Positions 7,752 to 17,788 of a DNA stretch of 64,000 nt are shown here, in pieces (position 1 is the stretch's first letter; each line of letters begins with the position of its first letter). The translations under genes and the position numbers were made by a program. This DNA is from Corallococcus caeni. Its GTDB lineage: Bacteria > Myxococcota > Myxococcia > Myxococcales > Myxococcaceae. A model generated the notes under the pieces. The model saw nothing but the letters and a program-made list of their open reading frames with translations, did no database searches and was not told the origin of the DNA. Location of the stretch: NCBI RefSeq assembly GCF_036245865.1, contig NZ_BTTW01000010.1:248001-312000 (forward strand), in the 5' to 3' direction.

Positions 7752-10025
7752 ATGGCAGGTCCCAGGCGCATGGCACGGGAGGACGGGTGGGGGCTCGGCG
7801 CGAGCCTCGTGGTGGCGTTCGTCCTGCTGATGGTGGCGGTGGGGGCGCTCCTGCTGACGCGCGCCGCCGTGCAGTCGCGGGTGGTGGAGCGCTCCATGGA
7901 CCTGCAGGAGGTGGGGCAGCTGGGGCGGGCCTTCAGTGACAAGGTGTCCCTGGCCAACAGCGCGTTGCTGGCGGGCGGACAGTCGCTCGTGGAGGACACC
8001 ACGCGGGCCCGGCGGCGCTTCCTGGACACCGAGGAGCGGCTGCGCGCGCGGCTGGACTCCCCGGAGGACCAGGCGCTGGTGGGCGAGGTGCGCGACGCCG
8101 AGCAGGTGCACGACGCCGCCCTGCGCGCCCTCCTGGAGCACCCCACGCCCCAGGAACAGAAGCTGGCGCGCGCGCGGCTCTCCCGGGCCCATGGGCGGGT
8201 GCGCGAGGCGCAGGCCGAACTGGAGCGCAAGATGCTGGCGAGGCTGGCACGGGAGAACCATGCGGCGTTGCTGGCGGACCGGTGGGAGACGGTGCTGCTG
8301 CTCCTGGCGTCCCTGCTGGGGCTGGGGCTGGCGTCGGCGCTGGCGTGGGTGCTCCACCGCCGGTTGAACCCGCTCCGGCGCGAGGCGGCGGCCAGCGCGC
8401 ACCGCTTCCAGGCGCTGGTGGAGGGCGTGCGCGACTACGCCCTGGTGCTGCTGGACGCGCGCGGGCGGGTCGCGAGCTGGAACCCGGGCGCGGAGCGCAT
8501 CAAGGGCTGGAGCGAGGCGGAGATATTGGGCCGCCCCCACTCCGTCTTCTACGCGTCCCAGGAGGCCGCGACGGGCGTGCCGGAGCGGGAGCTGGCCCGG
8601 GCCCTCCGGGAGGGGCGGCTGCGCACGGAGGGGTGGCGCCAGCGCAAGGACGGCTCGCGCTTCTGGGCGGAGGTGTCCCTCACCGCGCTGCGCGACGAGG
8701 ACGGCAGACCCCAGGGCTTCTCCGTGGTGACGCGCGACATCACCGAGCAGCGGCGCAACGAGCGCGTGCAGGAGCTGCTCGCGGAAGCGGGTCGCGTCTT
8801 CCACCAGTCCCTGGACCCCGACCTGAGGGCGGCGGAGGTGGCGCGGCTGCTGGTGCCGGAGGTGGCGGACGGCTGCATCCTCTACCTGCTCACCCCCGCG
8901 GGTGAGCTGCGGCCCCGCGCGGTGACGCACGTGCAGCCCGAGCGCGAGGCGAGCCTGTGGGAGGCCCTGCGGCGCTTTCCCCCGCGCGCGGGCATGCCCC
9001 CGGCCGTCTGGGAGGTGATGCGCACCGGGCGCTCGCGGATGGACGTGCAGGTGGAGCCGCGGGACGTGGAGGCCTCCGCGGAGACCGACGAGCACCTGCT
9101 GCTCATCGAGCGCGTCGCCATCGGGTCGTCGATGGTGGTGCCCCTGCGCGCGGGCAACGAGACGCTGGGCGCCTTCGTGCTGCTGACGGCCCGGGGCCAC
9201 CGCCGCTTCACGCAGGCGGACCAGGTGCTGGTGGAGGAGCTGGCCGGCCGCGCGGCGCTGGCCCTGGTGAACGCGCGGCTCCTGCGCGAGGCGCGCGAGG
9301 CGGTGGACCTCATCGCCGTCACCGCGCACGACCTGGGCAATCCCTTGCATGCGCTGCAATTGCTGCTCAGCAAGGTGCAGCGCGCGCGGGAGGCCAGCCG
9401 CGACGAGGACGTGCGGCAGGGCCTGGTGGCGGCGCGCGGGCAGGCGCAGCGGCTGGGCCAGCTGCTGCACAACCTCCTGGACCTGTCGCGGCTGTCCTCC
9501 GGCAAGCGGGTGCTGGACGCGGCGCCCGTGGACCTGGGGGAGCTGGCGCGCGAGGTGGTGGAGCGCTTCGCGGAGGCCGCCGCCCAGGCGGGCTGCGACC
9601 TCAAGCTGGAGGTGGAGCCCGGGCAGGTGGGGCAGTGGGACCGCATCCGCCTGGACCGGGTGGTGACGAACCTCTTGTCCAACGCGCTGAAGTTCGGCCG
9701 GGGCCACCCCGTGACGGTGTCGGTGTCCGCGCTGGACGAGGAGCACACGCGGCTGCGCGTGCGCGACGAGGGCGTGGGCATCGCGCCGGAGGCCCAGCGC
9801 CGCGTCTTCGAGCGCTTCGAGCGCGAGCGCACCCGGAAGGCGGAGGCGGAGGCCGGCTACGGGCTGGGGCTCTACATCGCCCGCCAGCTCGTGGAGGCGC
9901 ACGGCGGCGTCATCCACCTGGAGAGCGTGCCGGGGCGGGGCGCCACCTTCACGGTGGACCTGCCGCGCATCCCCCGGCCGGTGGAAGAGGCGCCCAGGGC
10001 GGAGGCCTCCTCGCTCCAGCAGTGA
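7752..10025 (+). CDS. Membrane sensor histidine kinase (PAS-GAF-HisKA-HATPase)
   Basis: 757 residues from the ATG at 7752, chosen because GAAGGGA lies 5 bases upstream; the frame is open further upstream without a site. Membrane helices are at about 14-36 and 178-200, enclosing a helical periplasmic sensor like the CHASE3 or four-helix type. PAS about 215-335, GAF about 340-510, HisKA with phospho-acceptor His526 in AHDLGNPLHAL, then HATPase with N-box LLSNALKFG, G1 DEGVGIAPE and G2 GYGLGLYIA. There is no receiver domain and no adjacent response regulator, so it is an orphan kinase. It converges on the hydrolase gene ending at 10042. Signal unknown. Confidence 0.93.
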   Translation: MAGPRRMAREDGWGLGASLVVAFVLLMVAVGALLLTRAAVQSRVVERSMDLQEVGQLGRAFSDKVSLANSALLAGGQSLVEDTTRARRRFLDTEERLRARLDSPEDQALVGEVRDAEQVHDAALRALLEHPTPQEQKLARARLSRAHGRVREAQAELERKMLARLARENHAALLADRWETVLLLLASLLGLGLASALAWVLHRRLNPLRREAAASAHRFQALVEGVRDYALVLLDARGRVASWNPGAERIKGWSEAEILGRPHSVFYASQEAATGVPERELARALREGRLRTEGWRQRKDGSRFWAEVSLTALRDEDGRPQGFSVVTRDITEQRRNERVQELLAEAGRVFHQSLDPDLRAAEVARLLVPEVADGCILYLLTPAGELRPRAVTHVQPEREASLWEALRRFPPRAGMPPAVWEVMRTGRSRMDVQVEPRDVEASAETDEHLLLIERVAIGSSMVVPLRAGNETLGAFVLLTARGHRRFTQADQVLVEELAGRAALALVNARLLREAREAVDLIAVTAHDLGNPLHALQLLLSKVQRAREASRDEDVRQGLVAARGQAQRLGQLLHNLLDLSRLSSGKRVLDAAPVDLGELAREVVERFAEAAAQAGCDLKLEVEPGQVGQWDRIRLDRVVTNLLSNALKFGRGHPVTVSVSALDEEHTRLRVRDEGVGIAPEAQRRVFERFERERTRKAEAEAGYGLGLYIARQLVEAHGGVIHLESVPGRGATFTVDLPRIPRPVEEAPRAEASSLQQ

Positions 10026-10041
10026 GGCCGCCGTCGGTCCG

Positions 10042-10941
10042 CTACAGGTGCAGCGACGGCACGGGGGCGACGAGTCCGGGCTGGATGGGGAAGTCCGAGG
10101 GCAGCTTCTCGCGCTCCTCCAGCCGCTCGAACTCCAGCGAGTCGTGCGCGCAGAACACCGTCACCTGGTCGCCGTGGCGCTGCACCAGCTCCCGCAGCCG
10201 GCGCAGGTTGTACCAGCGCATCCACCCGTCCTTCTGCATCAGCTTCTGGTAGCCGCGCAGACCGGCGGTGCAGCGGTAGCGGTCCAGGTCCATCTCCCCG
10301 TGGTAGAAGTACGCGTCGCCCGCGTGCAAGAGCCACCCGTCCCCGGTGTCGATGGCCACGCCCGCGTGTCCCAGCGTGTGGCCCACCAGCGGCACCATGA
10401 GGATTTCGGGCGGCAGTCCATTGAGCTCGCGCACGCAGTCGAAGCCGAACCAGCCCTCGCCGCGGTTGGGGACGTAGGTCTCCCAGCGCGTCTCCTTGGA
10501 CCACTGCATGGGGCGGAAGCGCGCGCGGTCCAGCCAGCTCTTCTGCGCGGTGGCCACGCGGTACTCGTCCGCCAGCACGTGCACGCGCGCGTGGGGGAAG
10601 TCGTCCAGGCCGCCCGCGTGGTCGAAGTCCAGGTGCGTGAGGACGATGTCGCGCACGTCGCTGGCATGGAAGCCCATCCGCTCCAGCTGGCGGATGGCGG
10701 TGGCCTCCTCCGCCAGGGCGGGGCGGCAGAGCACGTCGCGGAACAGGCCGTTGAGCCGCACACGGGGCGCGTACACGTCATTGAGGCCGAAGCCGGTGTC
10801 CACCAGCACCAGGCCGCGCGGCGTCTCCAACACCAGACAGTGGCAGGTGAGCGCCGCCGGGCCGGTGAAGCCGCGCCGCCCATCCATGAGCCGCCGGCCA
10901 GGCGGGCACATCGTGGTGCAATTCAGGTGGTGGATGCGCAT
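10042..10941 (-). CDS. Metallo-beta-lactamase-fold hydrolase, lactonase-like
   Basis: 299 residues. Zn ligands of the fold are visible: HLDFDHAGG (HxDxDH motif), GHTLGHAG and HAGDAYF, with a C-terminal CAHD. The N-terminus MRIHHLNCTTMCPPG and this motif order resemble the N-acyl-homoserine-lactonase/AttM-like branch, and the protein is a little longer than typical lactonases (about 250-260). Substrate cannot be read from sequence; lactone quorum quenching is a possibility, not a conclusion. ATG at 10941 has GGGAG 6 bases upstream. The next gene upstream on the same strand is a cupin, about 180 bases away. Confidence 0.88.
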   Translation of the reverse strand: MRIHHLNCTTMCPPGRRLMDGRRGFTGPAALTCHCLVLETPRGLVLVDTGFGLNDVYAPRVRLNGLFRDVLCRPALAEEATAIRQLERMGFHASDVRDIVLTHLDFDHAGGLDDFPHARVHVLADEYRVATAQKSWLDRARFRPMQWSKETRWETYVPNRGEGWFGFDCVRELNGLPPEILMVPLVGHTLGHAGVAIDTGDGWLLHAGDAYFYHGEMDLDRYRCTAGLRGYQKLMQKDGWMRWYNLRRLRELVQRHGDQVTVFCAHDSLEFERLEEREKLPSDFPIQPGLVAPVPSLHL

Positions 10942-11118
10942 GGTGGCTCCCGGTCCTCGTGAAGGGGGCAGCCGTCCGACGCCAGCGGGTGAGCCCGCCG
11001 CGGGAAGCCGCCCATCCATTCGTTCAGGGCAAAAGTGCGCCGTGGTCCCCCTGGGAGGAATCACCACACCCGCGACAGGACGGGGGCTCGCCCGCCTGGG
11101 GGGCTGCGGCAGGGCTTC

Positions 11119-11565
11119 TCAGGGAGGGGGAGGCTGCCCGGCTGCCTCACCGTCGAGCGGTGGGGCCGACCTCAGCACCAGCGCTTCGCCCGGAGCGACG
11201 CAGCGGTGCTCCACGCCCCGGGGGACGATGAGCAGCTCGCCTTCCTCCAGGTCCACGGTGTGCTCGCGCAGCTCCACGCGCAGGACGCCCCGGGTGACGA
11301 GGAACAGGACATCCCCCGTGGCGTGCCGGCACCAGGGGCTGGTGCCCGTCAGCCGCACCAGGTGCATGGGCTGACCGTGGAGGGTACCCACGGGCCGGGC
11401 AATGCCAGGCGCCGGCAGGTCGGTGGAGGCGTGGGCCAGGTTCACCTTCTCCACGACGGGAAGGGACGCGGGGGCCGGCGCGGGATGGGCCGGAGGCCGG
11501 CGGCGCGAATCCCAACGGGGGGGACGGCCGCCAGCGAGGGGTGGGGTCCGGAGAATCGTGCTCAT
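11119..11565 (-). CDS. Cupin-domain protein
   Basis: 148 residues. A Pro/Arg-rich N-terminal tail of about 40 residues precedes one cupin barrel (about 60-135): DVLFLVTRGVLRVELREHTV, then GELLIVPRGVEHRC, where Glu/His residues could bind a metal. Small single cupins of this type act as isomerases, epimerases or sensors; no substrate can be named. ATG at 11565 is preceded by GAAGGAG. The C-terminus is Pro-rich (GQPPPP). Confidence 0.82.
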   Translation of the reverse strand: MSTILRTPPLAGGRPPRWDSRRRPPAHPAPAPASLPVVEKVNLAHASTDLPAPGIARPVGTLHGQPMHLVRLTGTSPWCRHATGDVLFLVTRGVLRVELREHTVDLEEGELLIVPRGVEHRCVAPGEALVLRSAPPLDGEAAGQPPPP

Positions 11566-11931
11566 GCGACAGGGACTCCTTCAGGGGGGACGCGGTCCCA
11601 CCCCCTCATGGGTTGTCTTGCTTTCTGCCAGGGTCCGGGCCTGTGTTTCACCCCCTGCCGCGAGGGCCGGTCCGGTATCCGACGGAAAAGCGCCCGTAAG
11701 ATAGGGTTTGCCCCGTCGATATGCCTTCCACGCCGGTGCACGCCGGGCCGCTGGCCCTGCGGGAATGAGGATCGGGCCCGGCCCCGGGGCCTGGATGGCC
11801 ACGCGGGACACCGTGAGGGCCTCCGTCCCGGGTCGAGCGCGAGGGTGGGCCCGGACGCCGCGAGGAAACACGGCGCCCGGGTCGCAGCGATGTGTCGGGT
11901 GGAAGGTGTCGCCTCACAGCCATGAGCCGGC
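11566..11931. other. Gene-free stretch between cupin and regulator remnant
   Basis: 366 bases with open frames in several phases but no ribosome-binding site, no recognisable protein and no clear hairpin. It may be decayed sequence associated with the broken gene next to it. Confidence 0.5.
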
Positions 11932-12330
11932 TCACCCGTCCCGTCGCACGGCCCGGTAGGACTGGGCGGGATGCTTGGGGTTATCGGGATGGGTGCGTTC
12001 GAGGAGACCCTCTTCGACCATGGCCTTGACAAATTTGGATGGCAGCTCCCCCCGATCCGCAGCCAGGGTCTGTCCCACGTTCACCCGCAGCGTGACGACC
12101 ACGGCGCCGGTGACCTCGGCGAACTCGGGGGCGGAGAGCCCGGCAGCACGGCACATCTCGGCGACACGGTTCGTGCCCCGGCCCCATTTCTCGATGAGCC
12201 CTGCGCGATAGAAGACCTCCGCGATGATGGGATTGCGCTGCACCGAGAGGTGCGGACGTGTAAGCGATTCAGGCGTGATGCCTTTGGGATATCGCCCCGC
12301 GCTCCAGATCTCTACCGGGCCGGCTCTGCA
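11932..12330 (-). pseudogene. C-terminal remnant of AlbA_2/COG2865-type regulator
   Basis: In one minus-strand frame the translation reads VEIWSAGRYPKGITPESL, then RNPIIAEVFYRAGLIEKWG, the conserved ATPase-like C-terminal part of the Schlafen/AlbA_2 (RecG-related, COG2865) putative transcriptional regulators. A winged-helix-like tail ends at 11932. The match begins near 12315 and is closed upstream by a TGA at 12331-12333. The roughly 250-350 residues that should come before it (AlbA_2 domain and the first half of the ATPase-like domain) are not found in any frame of the preceding 280 bases. The GTG at 12243 could in theory start a 103-residue product, but it sits inside the conserved domain. 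Interpreted as a decayed gene of probable foreign origin. Confidence 0.7.
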
Positions 12331-12516
12331 TCATCCGGGCCCGCCATGTTCCGTTGTTCTTCCCTCCGAAACGCCGCCTCGCACACGCGCGCGGCGTACG
12401 GACCGGGACCGTGCGTTTCCACGGTGAGACGGTGGGCCCTCGGGTGTTCATCACGGAGGACCTTCCTGGAAATGACCGGCCCACGGGCGAAGCAGTCACG
12501 TGAAGGCCATGCGGCT

Positions 12517-12545
12517 TTGACAAGAAATTCAAGCAAACCTTTATT
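12517..12545 (+). promoter_or_regulatory. Sigma-70-type promoter candidate
   Basis: A perfect -35 hexamer TTGACA (12517-12522) and TTTATT (12540-12545) at 17-base spacing lie in an AT-rich island (about 12515-12565) that stands out against the GC-rich background, about 60 bases before the lipoprotein start at 12606. Confidence 0.45.
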
Positions 12546-12605
12546 CACAATGATTTCACGGTGATGTCTGATGACCGCCTTCCCCCAAGGAAAGGCCGGT
12601 TCCCC

Positions 12606-13682
12606 ATGCGTTCACCGCTGCGCCGTCTTCCCCCTGTCCTGAAGTTCGCGGCCGTCACCACGGCCCTGACGTGGCTGTCCGCCTGCGGTGAGGGCGTGCT
12701 GGATGAAGAGGAGGCGGTGTTCGCGCAGGGCCGTCAGGCGCTGTTGAACGGCGTGGGTTCGTCCTCGGCGCGGGCGGCGCTCACGAAGCGCTGGGCGCCC
12801 ATCCACTACCAGGACGTGGACGTGACGGGGTCGCACTCGCTCAGCGGCAAGTCGGACTTCCTCACCCGCGTGGACTTCGACGGGGACTGGAGCGGGACGA
12901 ACAACTGGGACAACACCGGCTCGCGGGCGCTCACCGCGCACGCGTACCAGTCCGTGGTGGAGACCTCCACGCACTGGTACCTGCTCTACACGTTCTTCCA
13001 CCCGCGCGACTGGTCCGACTCCCTCTTCGACACCGAGCACGAGAACGACGGCGAGGGCGTGCTGCTCATCGTGAAGCGCGACGGCAGCGAGTACGGCGCG
13101 CTCGTCGGCGCGGTGACGGTGGCCCACAAGGACTTCTTCTCCTACGTGCCGTCCGGCAGCCCGCTGGCGTCGGGCTCGGAGTCGCTCGACGGCACGCTGT
13201 CCATGGCCTCCTTCGAAGGACTGCCGCACCCCATCACCGCGCAGGAGGCCAAGGGCCACGGCCTCAAGGCGTGGCCGTACTTCGACATCAACGGGGACGG
13301 CGTGAAGTACTACCCGTCGCTCACGCTGGCGGAGCAGCCGTCGTCCGCCACGGACGCGGACGTGCGCTACAAGCTGCTGGACCTCTACAGCCCCACGGAC
13401 GGGCTCTGGCCGCGCCGCGACCTCACCACGCTGTTCGCCTCCGACGGCACGTTCCGGGGCGACACCAGCGGCGGCTGCGGGCTGGTGGCGGGCAACTGCG
13501 GCACCAACTCCGCGAACGCGCCCTGGGGCTGGGACGACCAGGACGACGGCCCCATCCTGCGCGGCGAAATCGCCAAGGACCCCGCGAAGCTGGCCGCGTA
13601 CTACTTCAGCCCGTCGTCGCAGTTCTCCAGGACGTACACGTTCAATCCCTTCCAGAACATCGGCAATCCCGACCAGCCGTGA
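12606..13682 (+). CDS. Vps62-like secreted lipoprotein
   Basis: 358 residues. Signal peptide with lipobox LTWLSAC (Cys near residue 21). The mature part begins with a short acidic stretch, then a beta-rich domain with RWAPIHYQDVDVTGSHSL, THWYLLYTFFHPRDWSD and DTEHENDGEGVLLIVKRDGS. This resembles the Vps62/DUF946 family found in fungi and bacteria, whose bacterial role is not established. The C-terminal half has a Cys pair (CGLVAGNC) and an Asp/Gly-rich loop. ATG at 12606 follows AAGGAAAGG. The gene converges on the hybrid kinase, whose stop is 8 bases away. Confidence 0.75.
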   Translation: MRSPLRRLPPVLKFAAVTTALTWLSACGEGVLDEEEAVFAQGRQALLNGVGSSSARAALTKRWAPIHYQDVDVTGSHSLSGKSDFLTRVDFDGDWSGTNNWDNTGSRALTAHAYQSVVETSTHWYLLYTFFHPRDWSDSLFDTEHENDGEGVLLIVKRDGSEYGALVGAVTVAHKDFFSYVPSGSPLASGSESLDGTLSMASFEGLPHPITAQEAKGHGLKAWPYFDINGDGVKYYPSLTLAEQPSSATDADVRYKLLDLYSPTDGLWPRRDLTTLFASDGTFRGDTSGGCGLVAGNCGTNSANAPWGWDDQDDGPILRGEIAKDPAKLAAYYFSPSSQFSRTYTFNPFQNIGNPDQP

Positions 13683-13689
13683 GCGCTGG

Positions 13690-16125
13690 CTACGCGTCCC
13701 GCAGCATCCGCTGCACGCGCGACACCAGCAGGTCCATGGCCACGGGCTTGGTGACCATCTCCATGCCCGCCTGGAGGAACCCGGACGCCTGGGCCGCCGC
13801 CTGGGCGTAGCCGGTCATGAACAGCACCTTGAGCGCCGGGCGCCGCTGCCGGGCCAGGTCCGCCAGCTGCCGCCCGGTGAGGCCCCCGGGCAGCCCCAGG
13901 TCCGTCAGCAGCAGGTCCACCTGCGGCAGGGACTCCAGCAGGCGCAGGCCGGAGGGACCGTCCTCGGCCTCGCGCACCTGGTAGCCCCACTCGTTGAGCA
14001 CCTCGACGATGAGCGCGCGCACCACCGGTTCGTCCTCCACCAGCACCACCACCTCGCCGCCGCGCGCGCGGTGCTCCTCGCCCAGGGCCTGCGCGGGCGG
14101 GGACTCCGTGCCGGGTGTGCCCTGGAAGCGCGGCAGGTACAGCGACACGGTGGTGCCCCGGCCGGGCTCGCTCTCGATGCGCGCGGAGCCCTCCGACTGG
14201 CGCGCGAAGCCGTAGATCATCGACAGGCCCAGGCCGGTGCCCTGGCCCAGCGGCTTGGTGGTGAAGAAGGGCTCGAAGGCGCGCGCGATGACCTCCGGAG
14301 GCATCCCCGTGCCCGTGTCGGTGACGCTCACGCACACGTAGGCGCCGGGCAGCAGGTCGCCGCCCGCGGGCACCTCGACCTGTGCGTTCCCGGTCTCGAT
14401 GCGCAGGCGTCCCCCCGAGGGCATCGCGTCGCGCGCGTTGATGACCAGGTTGAGGACCGCGTTCTCCAGCTGGTTCGGGTCGCACAGCGTGGTCCACGGC
14501 GTGGGGAGGAGCGCCAGCTCCAACTGGATGGTCTCCCCCAGCGTGCGGCGCAGCAGGTCCTCCATGGAGGCGACGAGCTGGCTCACGTCCGTGGGGCGAG
14601 GGTCCAGCGGCTGCCGCCGGGAGAAGGCGAGCAGCCGGTGCGTGAGCGCCGCGGCCCGGTGCGCGGAGGCCTTCGCGCCGGTGACGAAGCGGCCCAGCTC
14701 GTCCGTGCGTCCCTGGCTCACCCGCCGCTGCACCAGGTCCAGCGACCCGATGATGCCCTGGAGCAGGTTGTTGAAGTCATGCGCGATGCCGCCGGTGAGC
14801 TGGCCCACCGCTTCCATCTTCTGGGCCTGGCGCAGGGCGTCCTCGGCCTGTCGCAGCGCCAGGGCCGCCTCGCGCTCCCGGGTGACGTCGCGCGCCACGG
14901 CGTGGACGCGGTCCTCGTCCGGCACGGCCGTCCAGGCCAGCAGCCGGTAGGAGCCGTCCCGGTGTCGGAAGCGGCTCTCGAAGGCCAGCGTGGTGATGCC
15001 CGCGGCCAGCCGCCGCATCTCCGCGCTGTTGGGCGCGACGTCGTCCGGGTGGAGGAAGTCCCGCACCGTGCGGCCCACCATCTCCGCCTCGGTCCAGCCG
15101 AGGATGCGCGTGGCGGACGGATTCACCGTGAAGATGGCGCCGTCGAGCCCGCACACCATCATCAGCTCCTGCGACAGCCTCCACAGCCGGTCGTGGTCCG
15201 CGGTGCGCGCGCTGAGCTGCTGCTCCAGTTGGGCGGTGAGCACCTGGAGCGCGGCCTCCGCGCGCTTCTGGTCGGTCACGTCGTAGACGACGCCGGGCAA
15301 CCGCCGCACGCCCTCCCGAGGGGCCTCGCCGCGGCGGGCGATCCACCGCTCCTCGCCGGTGTCGTCGCGCCGGACGCGGTACTCGATGTACTCCAGCGCG
15401 TTGCGGGACAGGATGTTGTCCACGGTGCGGATGCGGGGCTGGTCGTCCGGGTGCAGCCGCGCGATGAGCTCCGCGAGCGGATACGCGGGGCGCACCGGCA
15501 GGCCCCAGATGTGACAGAACTCCTCCGACGTGTAGACGGTGCGCGTCTCCTGGTCCAACTCGAAGACGCCCACGCCGCCCGCGCGCTGCGCCAGGTGCAG
15601 CGTGGCCAGCGCGGCCTCCTTCTCCCGCTCCGCCCGCACGCGCCCCGTCGTCTCCAGCGGCGCGCAGTACACGCCCTGCACGGTGCCCGCGTCGTCGCGC
15701 ACCGGCACGTACGCGAACGTGAACCAGCGCTCCTCCGGGATGCCCTCGTGCGTGACGGTGAGCGGCAGGTCCTCGAAGGCGACCGTCTCTCCCGCGAGCG
15801 TGCGCTCCAGGAGCGGCTTCAGGTCCGGCCAGACCTCCGGCAACACCCGCGCGCAGGGCTCGCCGAGCACCGGGTGCCGCGCACCGATGAAGGGGCGGTA
15901 CGCGTCGTTGTAGAGGTAGCAGAGCTCCGGGCCCCAGACGATGAACATGGGCGTGTCCGCGTCCAGCATCATGCGGACCAGCGCGCGCAGCGAGTGGGGC
16001 CAGGCCTCCGGAGGGGGCAGGGGCGTGGCGGACCAGTCATGCCGGCGCATCCGGTCCCCCATCTCGCCGCCACCGGCGAGGAACGGAAGGGGGGAGCCGG
16101 AAGGAGGTGTCGGGCTGTCACGCAA
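13690..16125 (-). CDS. Hybrid histidine kinase, PAS-PAS-PAS-HisKA-HATPase-REC
   Basis: 811 residues, cytoplasmic, no membrane segment. Three PAS-type sensor regions (about 55-165, 175-290, 310-425), then HisKA with His449 in [12 protein letters not shown], HATPase with [19 protein letters not shown] and [12 protein letters not shown], and a C-terminal receiver with phospho-acceptor Asp742 ([10 protein letters not shown]). The start is TTG at 16125, chosen because the conserved opening [12 protein letters not shown]-x-x-DW of this kinase class begins upstream of the first in-frame ATG, and GAGG lies 8 bases before the TTG. No separate response regulator adjoins it. The lone PAS pocket near MFIVWGPEL is of the class found in many soil-bacterial light or redox kinases; ligand unknown. 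Confidence 0.92.
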   Translation of the reverse strand: MRDSPTPPSGSPLPFLAGGGEMGDRMRRHDWSATPLPPPEAWPHSLRALVRMMLDADTPMFIVWGPELCYLYNDAYRPFIGARHPVLGEPCARVLPEVWPDLKPLLERTLAGETVAFEDLPLTVTHEGIPEERWFTFAYVPVRDDAGTVQGVYCAPLETTGRVRAEREKEAALATLHLAQRAGGVGVFELDQETRTVYTSEEFCHIWGLPVRPAYPLAELIARLHPDDQPRIRTVDNILSRNALEYIEYRVRRDDTGEERWIARRGEAPREGVRRLPGVVYDVTDQKRAEAALQVLTAQLEQQLSARTADHDRLWRLSQELMMVCGLDGAIFTVNPSATRILGWTEAEMVGRTVRDFLHPDDVAPNSAEMRRLAAGITTLAFESRFRHRDGSYRLLAWTAVPDEDRVHAVARDVTREREAALALRQAEDALRQAQKMEAVGQLTGGIAHDFNNLLQGIIGSLDLVQRRVSQGRTDELGRFVTGAKASAHRAAALTHRLLAFSRRQPLDPRPTDVSQLVASMEDLLRRTLGETIQLELALLPTPWTTLCDPNQLENAVLNLVINARDAMPSGGRLRIETGNAQVEVPAGGDLLPGAYVCVSVTDTGTGMPPEVIARAFEPFFTTKPLGQGTGLGLSMIYGFARQSEGSARIESEPGRGTTVSLYLPRFQGTPGTESPPAQALGEEHRARGGEVVVLVEDEPVVRALIVEVLNEWGYQVREAEDGPSGLRLLESLPQVDLLLTDLGLPGGLTGRQLADLARQRRPALKVLFMTGYAQAAAQASGFLQAGMEMVTKPVAMDLLVSRVQRMLRDA

Positions 16126-16173
16126 GGCCGGGCCTCAATACCAAGCGACCGCTGGGATTGCCACGAATGACAA

Positions 16174-16202
16174 AGCCCGCTCCCTCGCGGAGGAAGCGGG
16201 CT
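16174..16202 (-). terminator. Rho-independent terminator after phosphoesterase gene
   Basis: Arms AGCCCGCT (16174-16181) and AGCGGGCT (16195-16202) with an inner CCTC/GAGG pairing; read on the minus strand the hairpin is followed by TTTGT. It sits between the stop at 16229 and the kinase start at 16125. Confidence 0.75.
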
Positions 16203-16228
16203 CGCAAGTCTCGACCCGGGGAATGTGT

Positions 16229-17680
16229 TCAGCGCACCCAGTTCACGTTGCTGTACGCCTTCACGCCGTCCGCGCGCTCGGTGTTCGTGAGCGGCGCGTA
16301 GACGCGGGTGTTGATGGTGTTGGCGGCGGTGTCCACCTCCACGAGCCGCGTCGGGTTGGTGGTGCCGTCATGGAACGTGTTGAGCATCTGGTAGACGGTG
16401 TTGCCGTTCACGCCGGTGTCGGTGCGGTAGGCGGCGTTGCCCACGTGGCCGGAGAAGACGAAGCGCACGTTGGCGTACTGCTTGATGAGGTTGTCGAACA
16501 CGTACTGGGGGCTGTTGTTGCCGTAGCCGCCGTTGGACTGCTCGATGCCGCCGCTGCCGTTCAGATGTGAGTGGGTGATGATGATGACGTTATGCCTGGG
16601 GAACTGCGCCAGCACGGTCTTGGCCCAGTTCACGGCGTCCGTGCGGGCCCACAGCTCCAGGTTCAGCACCAGCCAGTTCAGGCCGCCCGCGCTGAACGTG
16701 TGGTAGGCGTTGTCGCACTTGCCGGACTCGAACACGCCGCCCAGGGCCTTGAAGCGTGACAGCGGGAAGTAGGTGTTGAAGGTGGTGGTGTTGCGCAGGT
16801 TGGCGTTGACGTTGCCGGGGCACGCGCTGCCGCCCTGGCACACGGCCGCCGTGTCGTGGTTGCCCAGGGCGATGGCGTAGGGAATCTGGGCGTTGTCGAG
16901 CACCTGGTACGAGTCACTGGCGCGCTGGTAGTAGAGGTGGTCGGGCGTGTCCCAGTCCAGCAGGTCGCCGGTGTGCAGCACGAAGCGGATGTCCTGGGCA
17001 GTCTTGTTGTCGGCAATCCACTGCATGCGCTGGGTGAGCCGGGTGGGGGCGTAGACGGTCTCCTGCTGCGTGTCGGGGATGACGACGAAGGTGAACTTCG
17101 AGTCCACGGCGCCAGGCGCGGCGTAGAACTTGATGCCCTCGTTGGTCCAGCCCGCGGCGGTGAGCGCGTCGCGCTCCGCCTGGGTGACGGCGTGGCGGTG
17201 CTTCTTCAGTCCGGGGTTGTCGAAGCGGTAGACGGGCACGAGGCACGCGTCCGCCGTCTTGGAGGCATAGAAGCCCACGCCCTCGTCTGTGGTGAAGCCG
17301 GAGGCGATGAGGTTCGAGCGCTCGGTGGCGTCGATGGTGACGATGTGTTCACCCCGGCCCGGGCTGTAGAGCCGGTACACGGGGGACAGCCCGGTGCCGG
17401 AGGAACTCGCGGCCTTGAAGGGCGTGCCGAGGTCGTCGGTATACGCGTAGGTCGTGGCCGCGTTGGCGGCCTCCGTCGCGTTGAGGGTGAGGAGGCTGTC
17501 GCCCGTGGACGGCCGCACGCGGTGATACACGGGCTTGCTGAGCGCGGCGCAGTCCAGCGCCGCCGTGGTGCTGCCCATGTCCTGCGCGGGCGTCCGCTGG
17601 GGTTCAAGCGTCTCGCCAGGGCCACAGGCGGACAGCACGCCCGTCAGGGCCAGGGACGCGATGAGGGAAAAGCGCTTCAA
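16229..17680 (-). CDS. Secreted metallophosphoesterase lipoprotein with DUF5648-like repeats
   Basis: 483 residues. Lipobox GVLSAC (Cys 19). Residues about 45-190 contain two copies of a module of the DUF5648 type (PVYRLYSPGRGEHIVTID and PVYRFDNPGLKKHRHAVT), thought to be a surface-binding repeat. About 195-460 is a calcineurin-like phosphoesterase: VVIPDTQ, HTGDLLDWD, GNHD, ITHSHLNG and SGHVGNA supply the usual Asp/His/Asn metal ligands. Inferred envelope-attached phosphatase or nucleotidase; substrate unknown. ATG at 17680. It is divergent from the toxin gene at 17789, with about 110 bases between. A terminator follows. Confidence 0.88.
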   Translation of the reverse strand: MKRFSLIASLALTGVLSACGPGETLEPQRTPAQDMGSTTAALDCAALSKPVYHRVRPSTGDSLLTLNATEAANAATTYAYTDDLGTPFKAASSSGTGLSPVYRLYSPGRGEHIVTIDATERSNLIASGFTTDEGVGFYASKTADACLVPVYRFDNPGLKKHRHAVTQAERDALTAAGWTNEGIKFYAAPGAVDSKFTFVVIPDTQQETVYAPTRLTQRMQWIADNKTAQDIRFVLHTGDLLDWDTPDHLYYQRASDSYQVLDNAQIPYAIALGNHDTAAVCQGGSACPGNVNANLRNTTTFNTYFPLSRFKALGGVFESGKCDNAYHTFSAGGLNWLVLNLELWARTDAVNWAKTVLAQFPRHNVIIITHSHLNGSGGIEQSNGGYGNNSPQYVFDNLIKQYANVRFVFSGHVGNAAYRTDTGVNGNTVYQMLNTFHDGTTNPTRLVEVDTAANTINTRVYAPLTNTERADGVKAYSNVNWVR

Positions 17681-17788
17681 GGTGACTCTCCCGGTGAAGT
17701 CTAGGTGTTCATGTTAAAAATGGATTGCCGGGAGGCGCATAGCATTGGTGGGGAGGTCGGTGAAGGCACCTGTCGCGGAGTGTCATGA

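Noticed and set aside
5215-7830. Plus-strand 871-codon frame opposite the Cys-repeat gene
   Set aside because: Mirror of the repetitive codons; no start site, no family features, and it overlaps two real genes.
12244-12330. Start of an intact 103-residue regulator at 12243
   Set aside because: The frame carries conserved family sequence upstream of 12243 as far as a TGA, so the GTG is an internal codon of a broken gene.
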